From positions 124,001 to 188,000 of the forward strand of contig NZ_JBAMDD010000005.1 of assembly GCF_036961565.1 (NCBI RefSeq): a stretch of 64,000 nucleotides of DNA, written 5' to 3'. Numbering within the stretch: position 1 is the stretch's first letter; the number at the start of each line of letters is the position of its first letter. Shown in pieces: positions 16,896-26,305 of the stretch. Made by a program: the position numbers and the translations under genes. The notes beneath the pieces are model-generated. The model was not told where the DNA came from and made no database searches. It saw only the letters and a program-made list of their open reading frames with translations. This stretch comes from Chitinimonas sp036961565 (GTDB taxonomy: Bacteria > Pseudomonadota > Gammaproteobacteria > Burkholderiales > Chitinimonadaceae).

Positions 16896-19478
16896 ATGGA
16901 CTTCTACGCCGACGACAGCCATGTCGCCACACTTGAATCCCGCCTTAGCCTAGGCCAGCTGCTGCTGGAGCAGCGGGTGGAGCTGGCCTGGTTCATGCGC
17001 CAGCGCGACAGCCGTCGCGCACAGCAACTGGCAGACGAGGCGGCCACCGCCCTGCCACCAGGCCATCCACTGCACGCCAGGCTGGATCTGCTGCGGGCCG
17101 AGGTGGCGGGCCTGCTGGCCGAGTTCGAGCGGGCCACGCAACTACTGGCCCAGTCCAAGAGTGCCTTCGAGGCCGCGCACGACGCGCTGGGGGTGGGCGA
17201 CAGCTATATGCTGTCGGCCCTGCTGGCTGCCCTGCGGGGAGACAACAGGGGCAACCTTGCCGCAGCCGGCCTGGCCGCACAGGCCTATGGCCTGACGGAA
17301 GACCTGGAACGCAGCCGCATTGCAGCTGCCTGGGCCGCCCAGGCCAGTGTCTATGCCGCCCCCGACAGCACGCTGAGGCGCCTGGCCGAAGCCAGGGCGC
17401 TAGCGCCCTGGCCATCGGCGCCAGTAGCGACCCTGCTGGGCTTGGCCGAGGCGCTGCGGCAGTTCGATACCGGCGAACAGATGCAGGCCGCCGCCCAGCT
17501 GATGGCCCTGGCCACACAGGCAGGCCAGGCCGGCATGGTGCATATGCGCATACGCATAGGCCTGTCGCTGGCGGCCGCGCTGTCCAATGTCGACGACAAC
17601 GACAACGCCTATGCCTGGACCGACCAGGCCCTGGCCCTGGCACGCCGGGCTGGCTGGCCGTTGGCCATAGGCGATGCCTTGGCGCTGCTGGGCAGCCTGG
17701 CGCGGGAGACCGGCCAGTTGGACCGCTCGCTGCTGCTGCTCAAGGAAGCCGTGGAATGGCTGGGCATTGCGCCGGAATCACGCGGCAATGTGCTGGCCCA
17801 CGCTTATCTCTCGCATTCAGAACTTGATGCCGGCCATGCCGAGCAGGCGCTGCTGACCGCCCAGCGGGCCGAGCAGCTGGGACGACCAGTAGGCGCCTGG
17901 GCCGGCGTGATCGACGCCATGACGGTCGCCGCCAGAGCACAGGCCATGCTGGGCGAGGTCGATACCGCCCGCTCGCTGGCGCAGGAGGCGCTGCTGCTGG
18001 CCGAGCAGCACGAGCTGCCAATGTGGCAACCCGACATCTATCGCGCCCTGGCCGAAATACACTGCAACCACCCCAGGCCCAATGAGCAGCAACTGCCCAT
18101 GACCTACCTGGAGCGGGCACTGGAACTGACCGCCAAGCAGGGCAATGACAAGGAGCAGCTGGAGATACTGGACGCACTCTCCAGCGCCTGCGAGCGCGCA
18201 GGCGATTACGCCCGGGCTTTGCGTTACGAGCGCCGGGCGCGCGAGCGCCTGGCGGTGACGGAACAGCGCCGTTTAAGCAATCGCATGGCAGCGCTGGAAA
18301 TGCGCTATCGCGGCGAGCAGCAGCGCGAAGAAGCCCAGCACCAGCGCATGCTGGCCGAGGCCGAAGCGGCCAGGGCACAGGAGCTGAGCACCTCGCTGCA
18401 GGTGCTGGAAAATCTCGGCCGCATCGGTCGCGAGATCACCGTCAACCTCGATCTCTCCAGCGTGCTGCAGACCCTGGTGGCCCACCTGGGCAAGCTGGCA
18501 CGGGTCAGCTATGTGGGCTTGTCGGTGCTTGATGCACAGGGCAGGCTACTGATACGGCGTGGGGTGGAGGATGGACGGCCCATGCCGGAGCGGCGTGTCT
18601 CGCTGGACGACCCCAATTCCAAGGCAGCCCAATGCGCGCGCGAGCGGCGCGAGATACTACTGGAATACGCAGCCGGGCAGCGGGCTGCCTCCCATATCCC
18701 CGGCACCCGCGAGATGCACGCCTCCTGGTTCGGCCCCCTGCTGGTAGGCGAAGACTTGGTGGGGGTGTTGACCATACAGTCAGCCGAAGAACATGCCTAT
18801 GGCGCCCGCGAGCAACTGATCTTCCGCACCCTCAGTGCCTATGTGGGCGTGGCCGTCTCCAATGCCCGTGTCTATGCCCGCCTGGGTGAGCAGCATGCCC
18901 GGCTGGCCGAGGCCGAGGCCGAGATGCGCAAGCTGGCCACCACCGATGCCCTGACCGGCATACCCAACCGCCGGCATTTCCTGGCCGCACTGGATGCCGA
19001 GGCCCGCCGCAGCCAGCGTAGCCAGCGGCCGATGGCGGTGGTGATGGCCGATATCGATTACTTCAAGGCCATCAACGACACCCTGGGCCATGCTGCCGGC
19101 GATGCCGTACTGGTGCATGTGTCGCAACTGCTGGACGAGAACAAGCGCACCATAGACACGGTAGGCCGGCTGGGCGGCGAGGAATTCGCCATCCTGCTGC
19201 CTGAAACCGATGTAGATGGCGCCGCCGAAGTGGCCGACCGGCTGCGCCGCCTGATACAGGGCGATGCCACACTATGGCAGAACCAGCCCATCGCCGTCAG
19301 CATGAGCTTTGGCTGCGCCGCCCTGCCAGCCCAATTACCGCCGGAAGCCACCGACCAGGCTGCCACCGAATTGCTGCAGGCGGCGGATAGGGCGCTATAC
19401 CAGGCCAAGAATGCCGGGCGCAACCTGACCGCACTACTGCGCGATGGCCAGGGCGAGCTATACAGCGCGGCAGAGTAG
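16896..19478 (+). CDS. TPR-GAF-GGDEF diguanylate cyclase
   Basis: Cytoplasmic 860-residue enzyme predicted to make c-di-GMP. The first 430 residues are helical repeats of TPR type, rich in Ala and Leu. A coiled coil (about 445-500, EEAQHQRMLAEAEAARAQEL) leads to a GAF domain (about 505-670), then GGDEF (about 690-850). The active site is RLGGEEFAILLPETD near 758. The product-binding I-site RTID lies exactly 5 residues before GGEEF, so feedback inhibition is expected. No transmembrane segment is seen, so the input is likely a protein partner or a cytoplasmic ligand. Confidence 0.9.
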   Translation: MDFYADDSHVATLESRLSLGQLLLEQRVELAWFMRQRDSRRAQQLADEAATALPPGHPLHARLDLLRAEVAGLLAEFERATQLLAQSKSAFEAAHDALGVGDSYMLSALLAALRGDNRGNLAAAGLAAQAYGLTEDLERSRIAAAWAAQASVYAAPDSTLRRLAEARALAPWPSAPVATLLGLAEALRQFDTGEQMQAAAQLMALATQAGQAGMVHMRIRIGLSLAAALSNVDDNDNAYAWTDQALALARRAGWPLAIGDALALLGSLARETGQLDRSLLLLKEAVEWLGIAPESRGNVLAHAYLSHSELDAGHAEQALLTAQRAEQLGRPVGAWAGVIDAMTVAARAQAMLGEVDTARSLAQEALLLAEQHELPMWQPDIYRALAEIHCNHPRPNEQQLPMTYLERALELTAKQGNDKEQLEILDALSSACERAGDYARALRYERRARERLAVTEQRRLSNRMAALEMRYRGEQQREEAQHQRMLAEAEAARAQELSTSLQVLENLGRIGREITVNLDLSSVLQTLVAHLGKLARVSYVGLSVLDAQGRLLIRRGVEDGRPMPERRVSLDDPNSKAAQCARERREILLEYAAGQRAASHIPGTREMHASWFGPLLVGEDLVGVLTIQSAEEHAYGAREQLIFRTLSAYVGVAVSNARVYARLGEQHARLAEAEAEMRKLATTDALTGIPNRRHFLAALDAEARRSQRSQRPMAVVMADIDYFKAINDTLGHAAGDAVLVHVSQLLDENKRTIDTVGRLGGEEFAILLPETDVDGAAEVADRLRRLIQGDATLWQNQPIAVSMSFGCAALPAQLPPEATDQAATELLQAADRALYQAKNAGRNLTALLRDGQGELYSAAE

Positions 19479-19567
19479 GCTAATGGTGCGCGATGTTTAA
19501 ATGCGTGCCCCCGAACGGCCAGCCCGGTTAACATCACGGTCTACACCGCACTTTACCTAGACTCGCC

Positions 19568-19891
19568 ATGAAGCAACTCTCCCCCACCGAGCTGGCCAGC
19601 TGGCTGGCCGATACCCAGACACCGGCGCCCCTGTTGCTGGATGTACGCGAAGCCTGGGAATACGCGCTATGCCATATCGCCGGGTCGGAAAACCGCCCGA
19701 TGAACAGCATACCGGCCACCGTCACCGAACTGGACGCCGAGCGGCCTACCGTGGTGATCTGCCATCACGGCATGCGCAGCTACCAGGTCGGTGTCTTCCT
19801 CGAGCGTGCCGGCTTCGACGACATCTACAACCTGGCAGGCGGGGTTGCCGCCTGGGCCGATGCGGTCGAACCCGCCATGGCACGCTACTGA
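19568..19891 (+). CDS. Rhodanese-like sulfurtransferase, single domain
   Basis: 107 residues with the single-domain rhodanese fold. It shows the LLLDVREAWEYALCHIAGSE motif (CH2A region, about 22-41), an active-site loop beginning at Cys in VVICHHGMRSYQVG (about 66-79) and the closing YNLAGGVAAWAD. It transfers sulfane sulfur, with a partner that is unknown here. A pcm gene and a similar small rhodanese are often linked in betaproteobacteria; here they are about 6 kb apart. It lies 85 bp before pbpC. Confidence 0.9.
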   Translation: MKQLSPTELASWLADTQTPAPLLLDVREAWEYALCHIAGSENRPMNSIPATVTELDAERPTVVICHHGMRSYQVGVFLERAGFDDIYNLAGGVAAWADAVEPAMARY

Positions 19892-19976
19892 AAACCGCAA
19901 AAAAAGCGGCGCGATCAAACGATCACGCCGACAAGCTTATCCTGTTGGGGACACAGGATACGAGGAGCAGTACGCG

Positions 19977-22121
19977 ATGAAGCGGAGCAACACTTCGCGC
20001 AACACTGTCTCCGACCGCGCCTGGCAGCCTGGGTTCCGTATTTTTTTGACGGGCCTGCTCCTGCTGGTGCTGGCCGCCTGCTCAGTCCCGCCGCCGCCAA
20101 GCAGCGTGCAAGAGGCATGGCGTAGCTCCGAGGCCCTGCTGCTGGACCGGCATGGTCAGCCCTTGCAACAGACGCGGGTAGACAAGCAGGCAAGGCGGCT
20201 GGCCTGGGTGCCGCTCCAGCAGTTGCCGGCCGAACTGGGCAGCAGCGTACTGGCCGCAGAAGACCGCCGCTTTCACGAACACGGCGGCGTGGACTGGCTG
20301 GCCCTGTTCGGTGCTGCCCGCGATACCGCCGGTGGCGATACCCGTGGTGCCAGTACCATCACCATGCAGCTCGCCGGCCTGCTGGACGACAGCCTCAGCC
20401 CCGCTGAGGGCCGCCGCAGCCTCTGGCAGAAGATCATGCAGATGCGTGTGGCCGGCCACCTGGAAGCCGATTGGAACAAGCCCGAGATCCTGGAGGCTTA
20501 TCTCAATCTGGCGCCGTTCCGTGGCGAACTGGTCGGCATAGATGCGGTCAGCCGTGTGTTGCTGGGCAAGGCCCCCAGCGAGCTGGATCAACGCGACAGC
20601 CTGATACTGGCCAGCCTGCTGCGGGCGCCCAATGCCCGGCCGGAACGGGTAGCCCAACGGGCCTGCGCCCTGGCGCTGAACCTGCCCAGGCCGCCAGCCT
20701 GCCCGGCACTACGCGCCTACACCCTGGCGGTGTTGAATGCGCCGCAGCAGCCCCTGCCCGGCCCCGCAGACAGCCCCGAACTACTACCACAGTTGCAACC
20801 CCAGGCCGGCCAGCAATTGCGCACCACCCTGGATGCCCGCTTGCAACGGCAGGTCCGCGCCCAATTGCGCGAACAACTGGCGCAGCTGTACGGCCGCAAT
20901 GTGCGCGATGCCGCCGCCGTGGTGCTCGACAATGCCAGCGGCGAGGTGTTGGCCTGGGTAGGCACACCCGGCGCTGGCGGCAGCGCCCGCTTTGTAGACG
21001 GCGTGCTGGCCCCCCGCCAGGCCGGCTCCACGCTCAAACCCTTTCTCTATGGCCTGGCCATGGAACGGCAGCTGATCACGGCTGCCACCTTGCTGGACGA
21101 CAGCCCGGTGGCCCTGGCCACCCCGGCCGGCCAGTATGTGCCGCAGAACTATGACCGCAGTTTTCGCGGCCCGGTCAGCGTACGCACCTCCCTGGCCTCC
21201 TCACTCAATATCCCGGCTGTACGCACCTTGCTGCTGGTGGGCCTGGACGATTTCCACGACCGGCTCAGGCAGTTGGGGCTGCAGCTGGATCGCCCCGCCG
21301 CCCACTATGGCTACGGCCTGGCACTGGGCTCGGCCGAGGTCAGGCTGATCGACCTGGCCAATGCCTACCGCAGTCTGGCCAACGGCGGCCAGCTCAGTCC
21401 CTGGCGCCTGGTTGCCGCCGCACCCATGCCGGGCAAACAGGTCAGCGACCGCGCCACCAGCTGGCTGGTGGGCGATATCCTGGCCGACCGCAGCGCCCGC
21501 GCCACCGCCTTTGGTTTCGACAACGCCCTCGCCACCCCGGTATGGGCGGCCGTCAAAACCGGTACCAGCAAGGACATGCGCGACAACTGGGCGGTGGGCT
21601 ATACCGCCCGCCATACCGTGGCCGTATGGGTGGGCAATGCCGATGGCGAAGCCATGTGGGATGTCTCCGGCGTCAGCGGTGCGGCGCCGGCCTGGCGGGC
21701 CATCATCGCCCTGCTGGGCCAGCCGGGCGAGCCACCCGGCCCGCCAGCCGGGCTGGAGCAAAGGACGCTGCGCTACCTGCCTGCCGTCGAAGCCCCCAGG
21801 CAGGAGTATTTTCTGGCCGGCACCGCCACCGATACGGTGGAACTGACCGGCAACCAACCGGGCCCCGCCATCGTCTACCCGGCAGAGGGCCTGATTGTGG
21901 CGCTGGACCCGGATATCCCCGCCGCCCGACAACGCATATGGTTACGTGCCAGTAATGCAGAAGGCTTACACTGGTTATTGAATGGTCAGCGGCTTGGGCG
22001 CGCCGACGCCGATCTGGCTTGGTCTCCCAACCCAGGCAAGCATCAACTGGCACTGCAAGATGCCCAGGGGCGCGTAAAAAGGCAGGTTATATTTCAAGTA
22101 CGCGGCCAATATGGCCGATAA
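19977..22121 (+). CDS. pbpC: Penicillin-binding protein 1C, with a predicted lipoprotein-type signal
   Basis: Bifunctional peptidoglycan glycosyltransferase/transpeptidase. 714 residues from ATG 19977, which has GAGGAG 9 nt upstream. The transglycosylase domain (about 60-235) contains AAEDRRFHEHGGVDW with the catalytic Glu, and RGASTITMQLAGLL. The transpeptidase (about 290-560) has the active Ser in GSTLKPFLYG, SSLN and KTGTS. A C-terminal BiPBP_C-like domain follows (about 630-714). Unusually, the N-terminal hydrophobic segment ends in LVLAAC followed by SVPPPP, a good lipobox. Two small hairpins lie between the rhodanese stop and this start. No alpha-2-macroglobulin partner gene is present nearby. 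Confidence 0.92.
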   Translation: MKRSNTSRNTVSDRAWQPGFRIFLTGLLLLVLAACSVPPPPSSVQEAWRSSEALLLDRHGQPLQQTRVDKQARRLAWVPLQQLPAELGSSVLAAEDRRFHEHGGVDWLALFGAARDTAGGDTRGASTITMQLAGLLDDSLSPAEGRRSLWQKIMQMRVAGHLEADWNKPEILEAYLNLAPFRGELVGIDAVSRVLLGKAPSELDQRDSLILASLLRAPNARPERVAQRACALALNLPRPPACPALRAYTLAVLNAPQQPLPGPADSPELLPQLQPQAGQQLRTTLDARLQRQVRAQLREQLAQLYGRNVRDAAAVVLDNASGEVLAWVGTPGAGGSARFVDGVLAPRQAGSTLKPFLYGLAMERQLITAATLLDDSPVALATPAGQYVPQNYDRSFRGPVSVRTSLASSLNIPAVRTLLLVGLDDFHDRLRQLGLQLDRPAAHYGYGLALGSAEVRLIDLANAYRSLANGGQLSPWRLVAAAPMPGKQVSDRATSWLVGDILADRSARATAFGFDNALATPVWAAVKTGTSKDMRDNWAVGYTARHTVAVWVGNADGEAMWDVSGVSGAAPAWRAIIALLGQPGEPPGPPAGLEQRTLRYLPAVEAPRQEYFLAGTATDTVELTGNQPGPAIVYPAEGLIVALDPDIPAARQRIWLRASNAEGLHWLLNGQRLGRADADLAWSPNPGKHQLALQDAQGRVKRQVIFQVRGQYGR

Positions 22122-22263
22122 AGAAGAGACAGCAAGGCAAAAAAACGCCGACAAATGATGCAATAAGCATACTTTGATACAATTCCGGGCTAAACATCGT
22201 TCGGCGCAAGCAGTAGAATCGGCACACCGTGCGGCTTTGCACAGGTAATCGGGGTCAGAATCT

Positions 22264-23523
22264 GTGGTGTTTTCCTTCTTCAAGAAAAAAGATGCAGAGC
22301 CGGATGAGCCGCTGCCCAGGCAGCCGCGCATTATCCAGCCCAAGCCTGTAGCGCCGCCACCCGGAGCACAGGCAGGTGGTTCGTCGTCCGGCAAGGAAGA
22401 AGCCGAAGACCAGCGCGAACTACCGATACTGGATTTCACCACCATAGGGCCGACCACCATCTCGGGCGCCCGTATTGATGTCGTCGAATCCAGCGATCAG
22501 CTCTCGCCGGCCATGGAGCAGGCTGCCATCAGCTTTGCCAATGACCAGATAGACGACGCCATCAGCATCCTGGCGGCCGATATCGAGACCACCGAAGGAC
22601 AGCACGCCTTCGATACCTGGTTGATGCTGTTCGACCTGTACCAGATGCGCAATCGGCGCGCCGAGTTCGACGAACTGGCCATGAAGTTCGTGGTGGTCTA
22701 CGAGCGCAGCGCCCCGGTCTGGCGCGATACCGACACCAGCAAGCCCAAGCCGGCGGCCACACCGCAAGCCAAGGCGGGTGGCCCCTATTTCCTGTTCCCG
22801 CAGAAGGTGATAGCCGACGGCATCGAAGTCCTGCTGGATCAGCTGGAAAAGCACACACAAGGCGGTGTTGCGGTTAGGCTGGATTTCGGCCGTATTGAAG
22901 ACATCGAACCGGCCGCCGCCGCTGCCATCGTGGCGCGCTGGGTGAAATTCAAGAAAAAGAAAGCCAAGTTCCAGCCCACCGGCGGCCCGGCTCTGGCCGA
23001 AAAGCTCAAGGCCCGCATCGAGGTCATGCGCAAGGTCGACGACGAAGCCCCCTACTGGCTGTTGCTGCTGGAGATATTCCAGTTGCTGGGCCTGCAGGAG
23101 GATTTCGAGAACACGGCAGTGGATTACGCCGTGACCTATGAGATGTCGCCGCCCTCCTGGGATGCCACCGCCAAGACCAAGACCGTCGCCGAAGTCGCTG
23201 CCGAAGAAGCCAAGCTGCGCGCCGAGGCTCCGCCGCCGGAGCCGGTGCTGGATGCCTACCGTTTTGATGGCGCCATCATCTCGGCCACCGAAGCGGTGTT
23301 TACTGCGCTCAATACCTACGCCAACAGCCACGACGAAGTCCGCATCGACTTCTCCCATGTGCCGAGGGTGGACTTTGTCAGCGCCGGCATGCTGATGAAC
23401 GTGCTGGTAGGCCTCACGGCCCAGTCCAAGCGCGTCACCATCTTTGGCGCCAATGAGCTGATCGTGGCGCTGTTCCGCATCATGGGCATCTCGGATGTCG
23501 CGACCATAGTCCGCAAGAAGTAG
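22264..23523 (+). CDS. STAS domain-containing protein upstream of hslVU
   Basis: 419 residues starting at GTG 22264 (a second GTG follows at once). The N-terminus MVFSFFKKKDAEPDE is followed by a Pro-rich disordered stretch (to about 55). Two related alpha-helical segments (about 75-155 and 240-300, each with a YERS/YEMSPP-W motif) alternate with two STAS-like folds (about 175-245 and 325-419). The last one (RIDFSHVPRVDFVSAGMLMN) is the clearest. The duplicated layout suggests internal duplication. STAS domains mediate protein-protein regulation; the specific role is unknown. Similar proteins sit next to hslV in other betaproteobacteria. Confidence 0.78.
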   Translation: MVFSFFKKKDAEPDEPLPRQPRIIQPKPVAPPPGAQAGGSSSGKEEAEDQRELPILDFTTIGPTTISGARIDVVESSDQLSPAMEQAAISFANDQIDDAISILAADIETTEGQHAFDTWLMLFDLYQMRNRRAEFDELAMKFVVVYERSAPVWRDTDTSKPKPAATPQAKAGGPYFLFPQKVIADGIEVLLDQLEKHTQGGVAVRLDFGRIEDIEPAAAAAIVARWVKFKKKKAKFQPTGGPALAEKLKARIEVMRKVDDEAPYWLLLLEIFQLLGLQEDFENTAVDYAVTYEMSPPSWDATAKTKTVAEVAAEEAKLRAEAPPPEPVLDAYRFDGAIISATEAVFTALNTYANSHDEVRIDFSHVPRVDFVSAGMLMNVLVGLTAQSKRVTIFGANELIVALFRIMGISDVATIVRKK

Positions 23524-23751
23524 CCCGCAGCGCCCCCACACCCCCGCCCTTCTGGCGCAGCGTTGGGTCTGGCCAAGCGGCAGCAGCCGGATGCCAGGCT
23601 CAACGCCTATTCAGCATCTTGGCCCGCCTTGTATCCCTGCCGCCCGCCGGCAGGGAGTCTCATCGCGGCGCTTGCGTGGCGCAGCTGGCATGCACAGCGT
23701 AGACCGGCCTGTGTCCGCCCCCGGTCCCGGCTTATCCCACTTCACGCAGTG

Positions 23752-23779
23752 CTTGCATTTTCTCCAGCCAATCCCATCT
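23752..23779 (+). promoter_or_regulatory. Sigma-32-type heat-shock promoter for hslVU
   Basis: CTTGCAT, a 13-bp spacer and TCCCATCT match the sigma-32 elements CTTGAAA and CCCCATNT with few changes. Transcription would start about 30 nt before the hslV ATG. hslVU is a known heat-shock operon, so position and content agree. The rest of the 292-bp gap after the STAS gene shows nothing else I can name. Confidence 0.65.
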
Positions 23780-23815
23780 TAGAAACTATCGTTTCACACC
23801 AAGGGGATTCCCCAT

Positions 23816-24349
23816 ATGCAGCAATTCGACGGCACCACCATCGTCTCGGTGCGCCGCGGCGATCTGGTCGCACTCGGCGGCGACGGCCAGGTCACCCTGG
23901 GCAACGTGGTCATCAAATCCACCGCCCGCAAGGTGCGCAAGCTCTATCACGACAAGGTGCTGGTTGGCTTTGCCGGTGGCACGGCAGATGCCTTTACACT
24001 GTTTGAGCGGTTCGAAGCCAAGCTGGAGAAGCACCAGGGCCATCTGCTCCGTTCGGCGGTGGAACTGGCCAAGGACTGGCGTACCGACCGCATGCTGCGT
24101 CGGCTTGAGGCCATGCTGATCGTGGCCGACAAGACAGCCACCCTGGTGATCACCGGCAATGGCGATGTACTGGAACCGGAGCAGGGTATTGCTGCCATAG
24201 GTTCTGGCGGCGCCTTTGCCCAGGCGGCGGCCCGCGCCCTGTTCGAGAATACGGCACTGGCGCCGGCCGACATCGTCAAGAAGTCGCTGGAGATAGCCGG
24301 CGACATCTGTATCTATACCAATCAGAACCACCTGATCGAAACGCTGTAA
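23816..24349 (+). CDS. hslV: ATP-dependent protease subunit HslV (ClpQ)
   Basis: Threonine protease core of the HslVU complex, a dodecamer in the cytoplasm. 177 residues. The mature active site begins at Thr in TTIVSVRRGD, so the first six residues (MQQFDG) are a short propeptide. Family blocks GGDGQVTLGN, KVRKLYHDKVLVGFAGGTAD and GNGDVLEPEQGIAAIGSGG are present. It lies 9 bp before hslU and follows a sigma-32-type promoter. Confidence 0.97.
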   Translation: MQQFDGTTIVSVRRGDLVALGGDGQVTLGNVVIKSTARKVRKLYHDKVLVGFAGGTADAFTLFERFEAKLEKHQGHLLRSAVELAKDWRTDRMLRRLEAMLIVADKTATLVITGNGDVLEPEQGIAAIGSGGAFAQAAARALFENTALAPADIVKKSLEIAGDICIYTNQNHLIETL

Positions 24350-24358
24350 GGCCACGCC

Positions 24359-25684
24359 ATGACCCAGATGACTCCCCAGGAAATCGTCCACGAACTGGAC
24401 AAGCATATCGTCGGCCAGCATCGGGCCAAGCGCGCCGTGGCGGTTGCCCTGCGCAACCGCTGGCGCCGCCAGCAGGTGGCCGAGCCCCTGCGTAGCGAGA
24501 TCACGCCCAAGAACATTCTGATGATAGGCCCGACCGGCGTGGGTAAGACCGAGATCGCCCGGCGCCTGGCCAAACTCTCCAATGCCCCCTTCATCAAGGT
24601 GGAAGCCACCAAGTTCACCGAAGTGGGCTATGTGGGCCGCGATGTGGACAGCATCATCCGCGACCTGGTGGAGATGGCGCTGAAGCAGACCCGCGATATC
24701 GCTACCCGCCGGGTACGGGCGCTGGCCGAAGACGCCGCCGAGGAGCGCGTGCTCGATGCCTTGCTGCCACCACCGCCAGCCCAGTTCGGCATCCACCCGG
24801 CCGCCACGCCGGAGAACAGCGAGACCCGCCAGAAATTCCGCAAGATGCTGCGCGAGGGCAAGCTGGACGACAAGGAAATCGAGATCGAAGTGCTGGATGC
24901 CCAGATGAGCACCGAGATATTTGCCCCGCCCGGCATGGAAGACCTGAGCAACCAGATACAAAGCATGTTCCAGGGCATGGCGCAGCAAAAGCGCAAGACC
25001 AAGAAGCTCAAGGTGGCTGACGCGCTCAAGTTGCTGGTGGACGAGGAAGCAGGCAAGCTCGTTAACCAGGACGACCTCAAGGCCGAGGCACTGGCTGCTG
25101 TGGAGCAGAATGGCATCGTCTTTATCGATGAGATAGACAAGGTCACCAGCCGTAGCGAGGGCCAGGGCGGCGAGGTGTCGCGCCAGGGTGTGCAGCGCGA
25201 TCTGCTGCCGCTGGTGGAGGGCACCACGGTCAGCACCAAGTACGGCATGATCAAGACCGACCACATCCTGTTCATCGCCTCAGGCGCCTTCCACCTGGCC
25301 AAACCCAGCGACCTGATACCGGAACTGCAAGGACGTTTCCCCATACGGGTGGAGCTGGATTCGCTGAGCGTGGCCGACTTCGAGCAGATATTGACCGGCA
25401 CCGACGCCTGCCTCACCCGCCAATACCAGGCCCTGCTGGCTACCGAATCGGTCGAGCTGGACTGGACCGATGACGGCATACGCCGGCTGGCCGAGATTGC
25501 CTACCAGGTCAACGAGAAAACCGAGAATATCGGTGCCCGCCGACTGTACACCGTGATGGAAAGGCTGCTGGAAGAAGTGGCCTTCGGCGCCCTGGCAGGC
25601 CAGGTCACCGTGGATGCAGCTTTCGTGGATAGCCGCCTGGGCGAGCTGGCGCAGTCGGAGGATCTGGCCCGCTACGTACTGTGA
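24359..25684 (+). CDS. hslU: ATP-dependent protease ATPase subunit HslU (ClpY)
   Basis: AAA+ unfoldase that feeds HslV. 441 residues (family about 440). The N-terminus MTQMTPQEIVHELDKHIVGQ, Walker A GPTGVGKTEIARRLAK (about 58-73) and Walker B IVFIDEIDKV (about 254-263) are intact, with an I-domain between them (about 110-240). The C-terminal tail ends EDLARYVL, the HslV-docking peptide, as in other species. Both operon members are complete. Confidence 0.98.
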   Translation: MTQMTPQEIVHELDKHIVGQHRAKRAVAVALRNRWRRQQVAEPLRSEITPKNILMIGPTGVGKTEIARRLAKLSNAPFIKVEATKFTEVGYVGRDVDSIIRDLVEMALKQTRDIATRRVRALAEDAAEERVLDALLPPPPAQFGIHPAATPENSETRQKFRKMLREGKLDDKEIEIEVLDAQMSTEIFAPPGMEDLSNQIQSMFQGMAQQKRKTKKLKVADALKLLVDEEAGKLVNQDDLKAEALAAVEQNGIVFIDEIDKVTSRSEGQGGEVSRQGVQRDLLPLVEGTTVSTKYGMIKTDHILFIASGAFHLAKPSDLIPELQGRFPIRVELDSLSVADFEQILTGTDACLTRQYQALLATESVELDWTDDGIRRLAEIAYQVNEKTENIGARRLYTVMERLLEEVAFGALAGQVTVDAAFVDSRLGELAQSEDLARYVL

Positions 25685-26176
25685 GAGCCTGATATAGATG
25701 CAAGTCATCGCTGGGTAGTGAGGGCAGTACAGGCGCCAGGGCAACCCTGGCGCTTAAGGCCTGCGCAGCCTGAACCCATAGGCTCTCCCCTGTTTGAATC
25801 CACTCCCCCCGCCCGCGCCGCCGCGCGGGAGCCTCGCTAACGCTCGTTGTCGAGCCTATCAATGGGCTGAACGCACGCCTGGGGTGACGCCTTAGCAGGC
25901 GCCAGGGAGACCCTGGCGCTGGACTTCAGCGCAGCCTAAATCCGCAGGCTCTCCCCTGTTTGAATCCACCCCCCCGCCCGCACCGCCGCGCGGGAGCCTC
26001 GCTAACGCTCGTTATCTGTCTGAATGGGCTTCAGCGCTCGTGACGGACTCAAGTCATAGCTAGGTGGTGAGGACAGCGCAGACCCCACGGCAAACCTGGC
26101 GCTGGACGGCGCTCGGCTTTGCCGATTCATCGCACAAACTGCTAGGCAAACAGAGGGTGGCATGGGCCACCCTCTG
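25685..26176. repeat. Gene-free region with degenerate tandem repeats, period about 166 bp
   Basis: Two units, beginning at 25731 and 25897, each open with a perfect 9-bp hairpin (GCGCCAGGG / CCCTGGCGC). They share a nearly identical core of about 70 bp (25779-25847 and 25946-26013). A third, decayed partial unit (26050-26105) repeats the region upstream of unit 1 (CAAGTCAT, then GGT.GTGAGG.CAG, then CCTGGCGCTGG). The region ends with a strong hairpin at 26151-26176. I see no convincing ORF. It may be a REP-like or recombination-derived repeat. Confidence 0.75.
26151..26176 (+). terminator. Terminator-like hairpin at the border of the small-ORF array
   Basis: A perfect 11-bp stem (CAGAGGGTGGC / GCCACCCTCTG) with loop ATGG, followed by TCATTTGT. 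It lies directly before the first conserved leader and may insulate the array from hslVU transcription. Confidence 0.55.
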
Positions 26177-26305
26177 TCATTTGTCCCGCCTGCCGGCTAT
26201 TCGCGCCACGATTTCTGCATATCGTCGCCTTCCGCGTTTCTTGCGTCCTGGCTTTTGCCAAGATACGCCTATCGAAACACAACGCCACTCACCAGGAGCC
26301 ATACC
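26175..26305 (+). repeat. Conserved leader of small ORF 1
   Basis: About 130 bp that recurs before small ORFs 2 and 3 (26959-27089 and 27976-28103). Shared parts are TGTCATTT, TTTCTGCATATCGTCGCC, CTGGCTTTTGCCAAGATACG, ATCGAAACACAACGCCA and an AGGAGCCA ribosome site. TTGGC-TTTT-GCCAA can fold into a small hairpin. It may hold the promoter or a structured RNA; sequence alone does not decide. Confidence 0.7.

Noticed and set aside
25785..25810. T-arm-like sequence TGTTTGAATCCAC in both repeats, suggesting a tRNA remnant
   Set aside because: The flanks do not form a five-pair T stem, and no anticodon or acceptor arm can be drawn.
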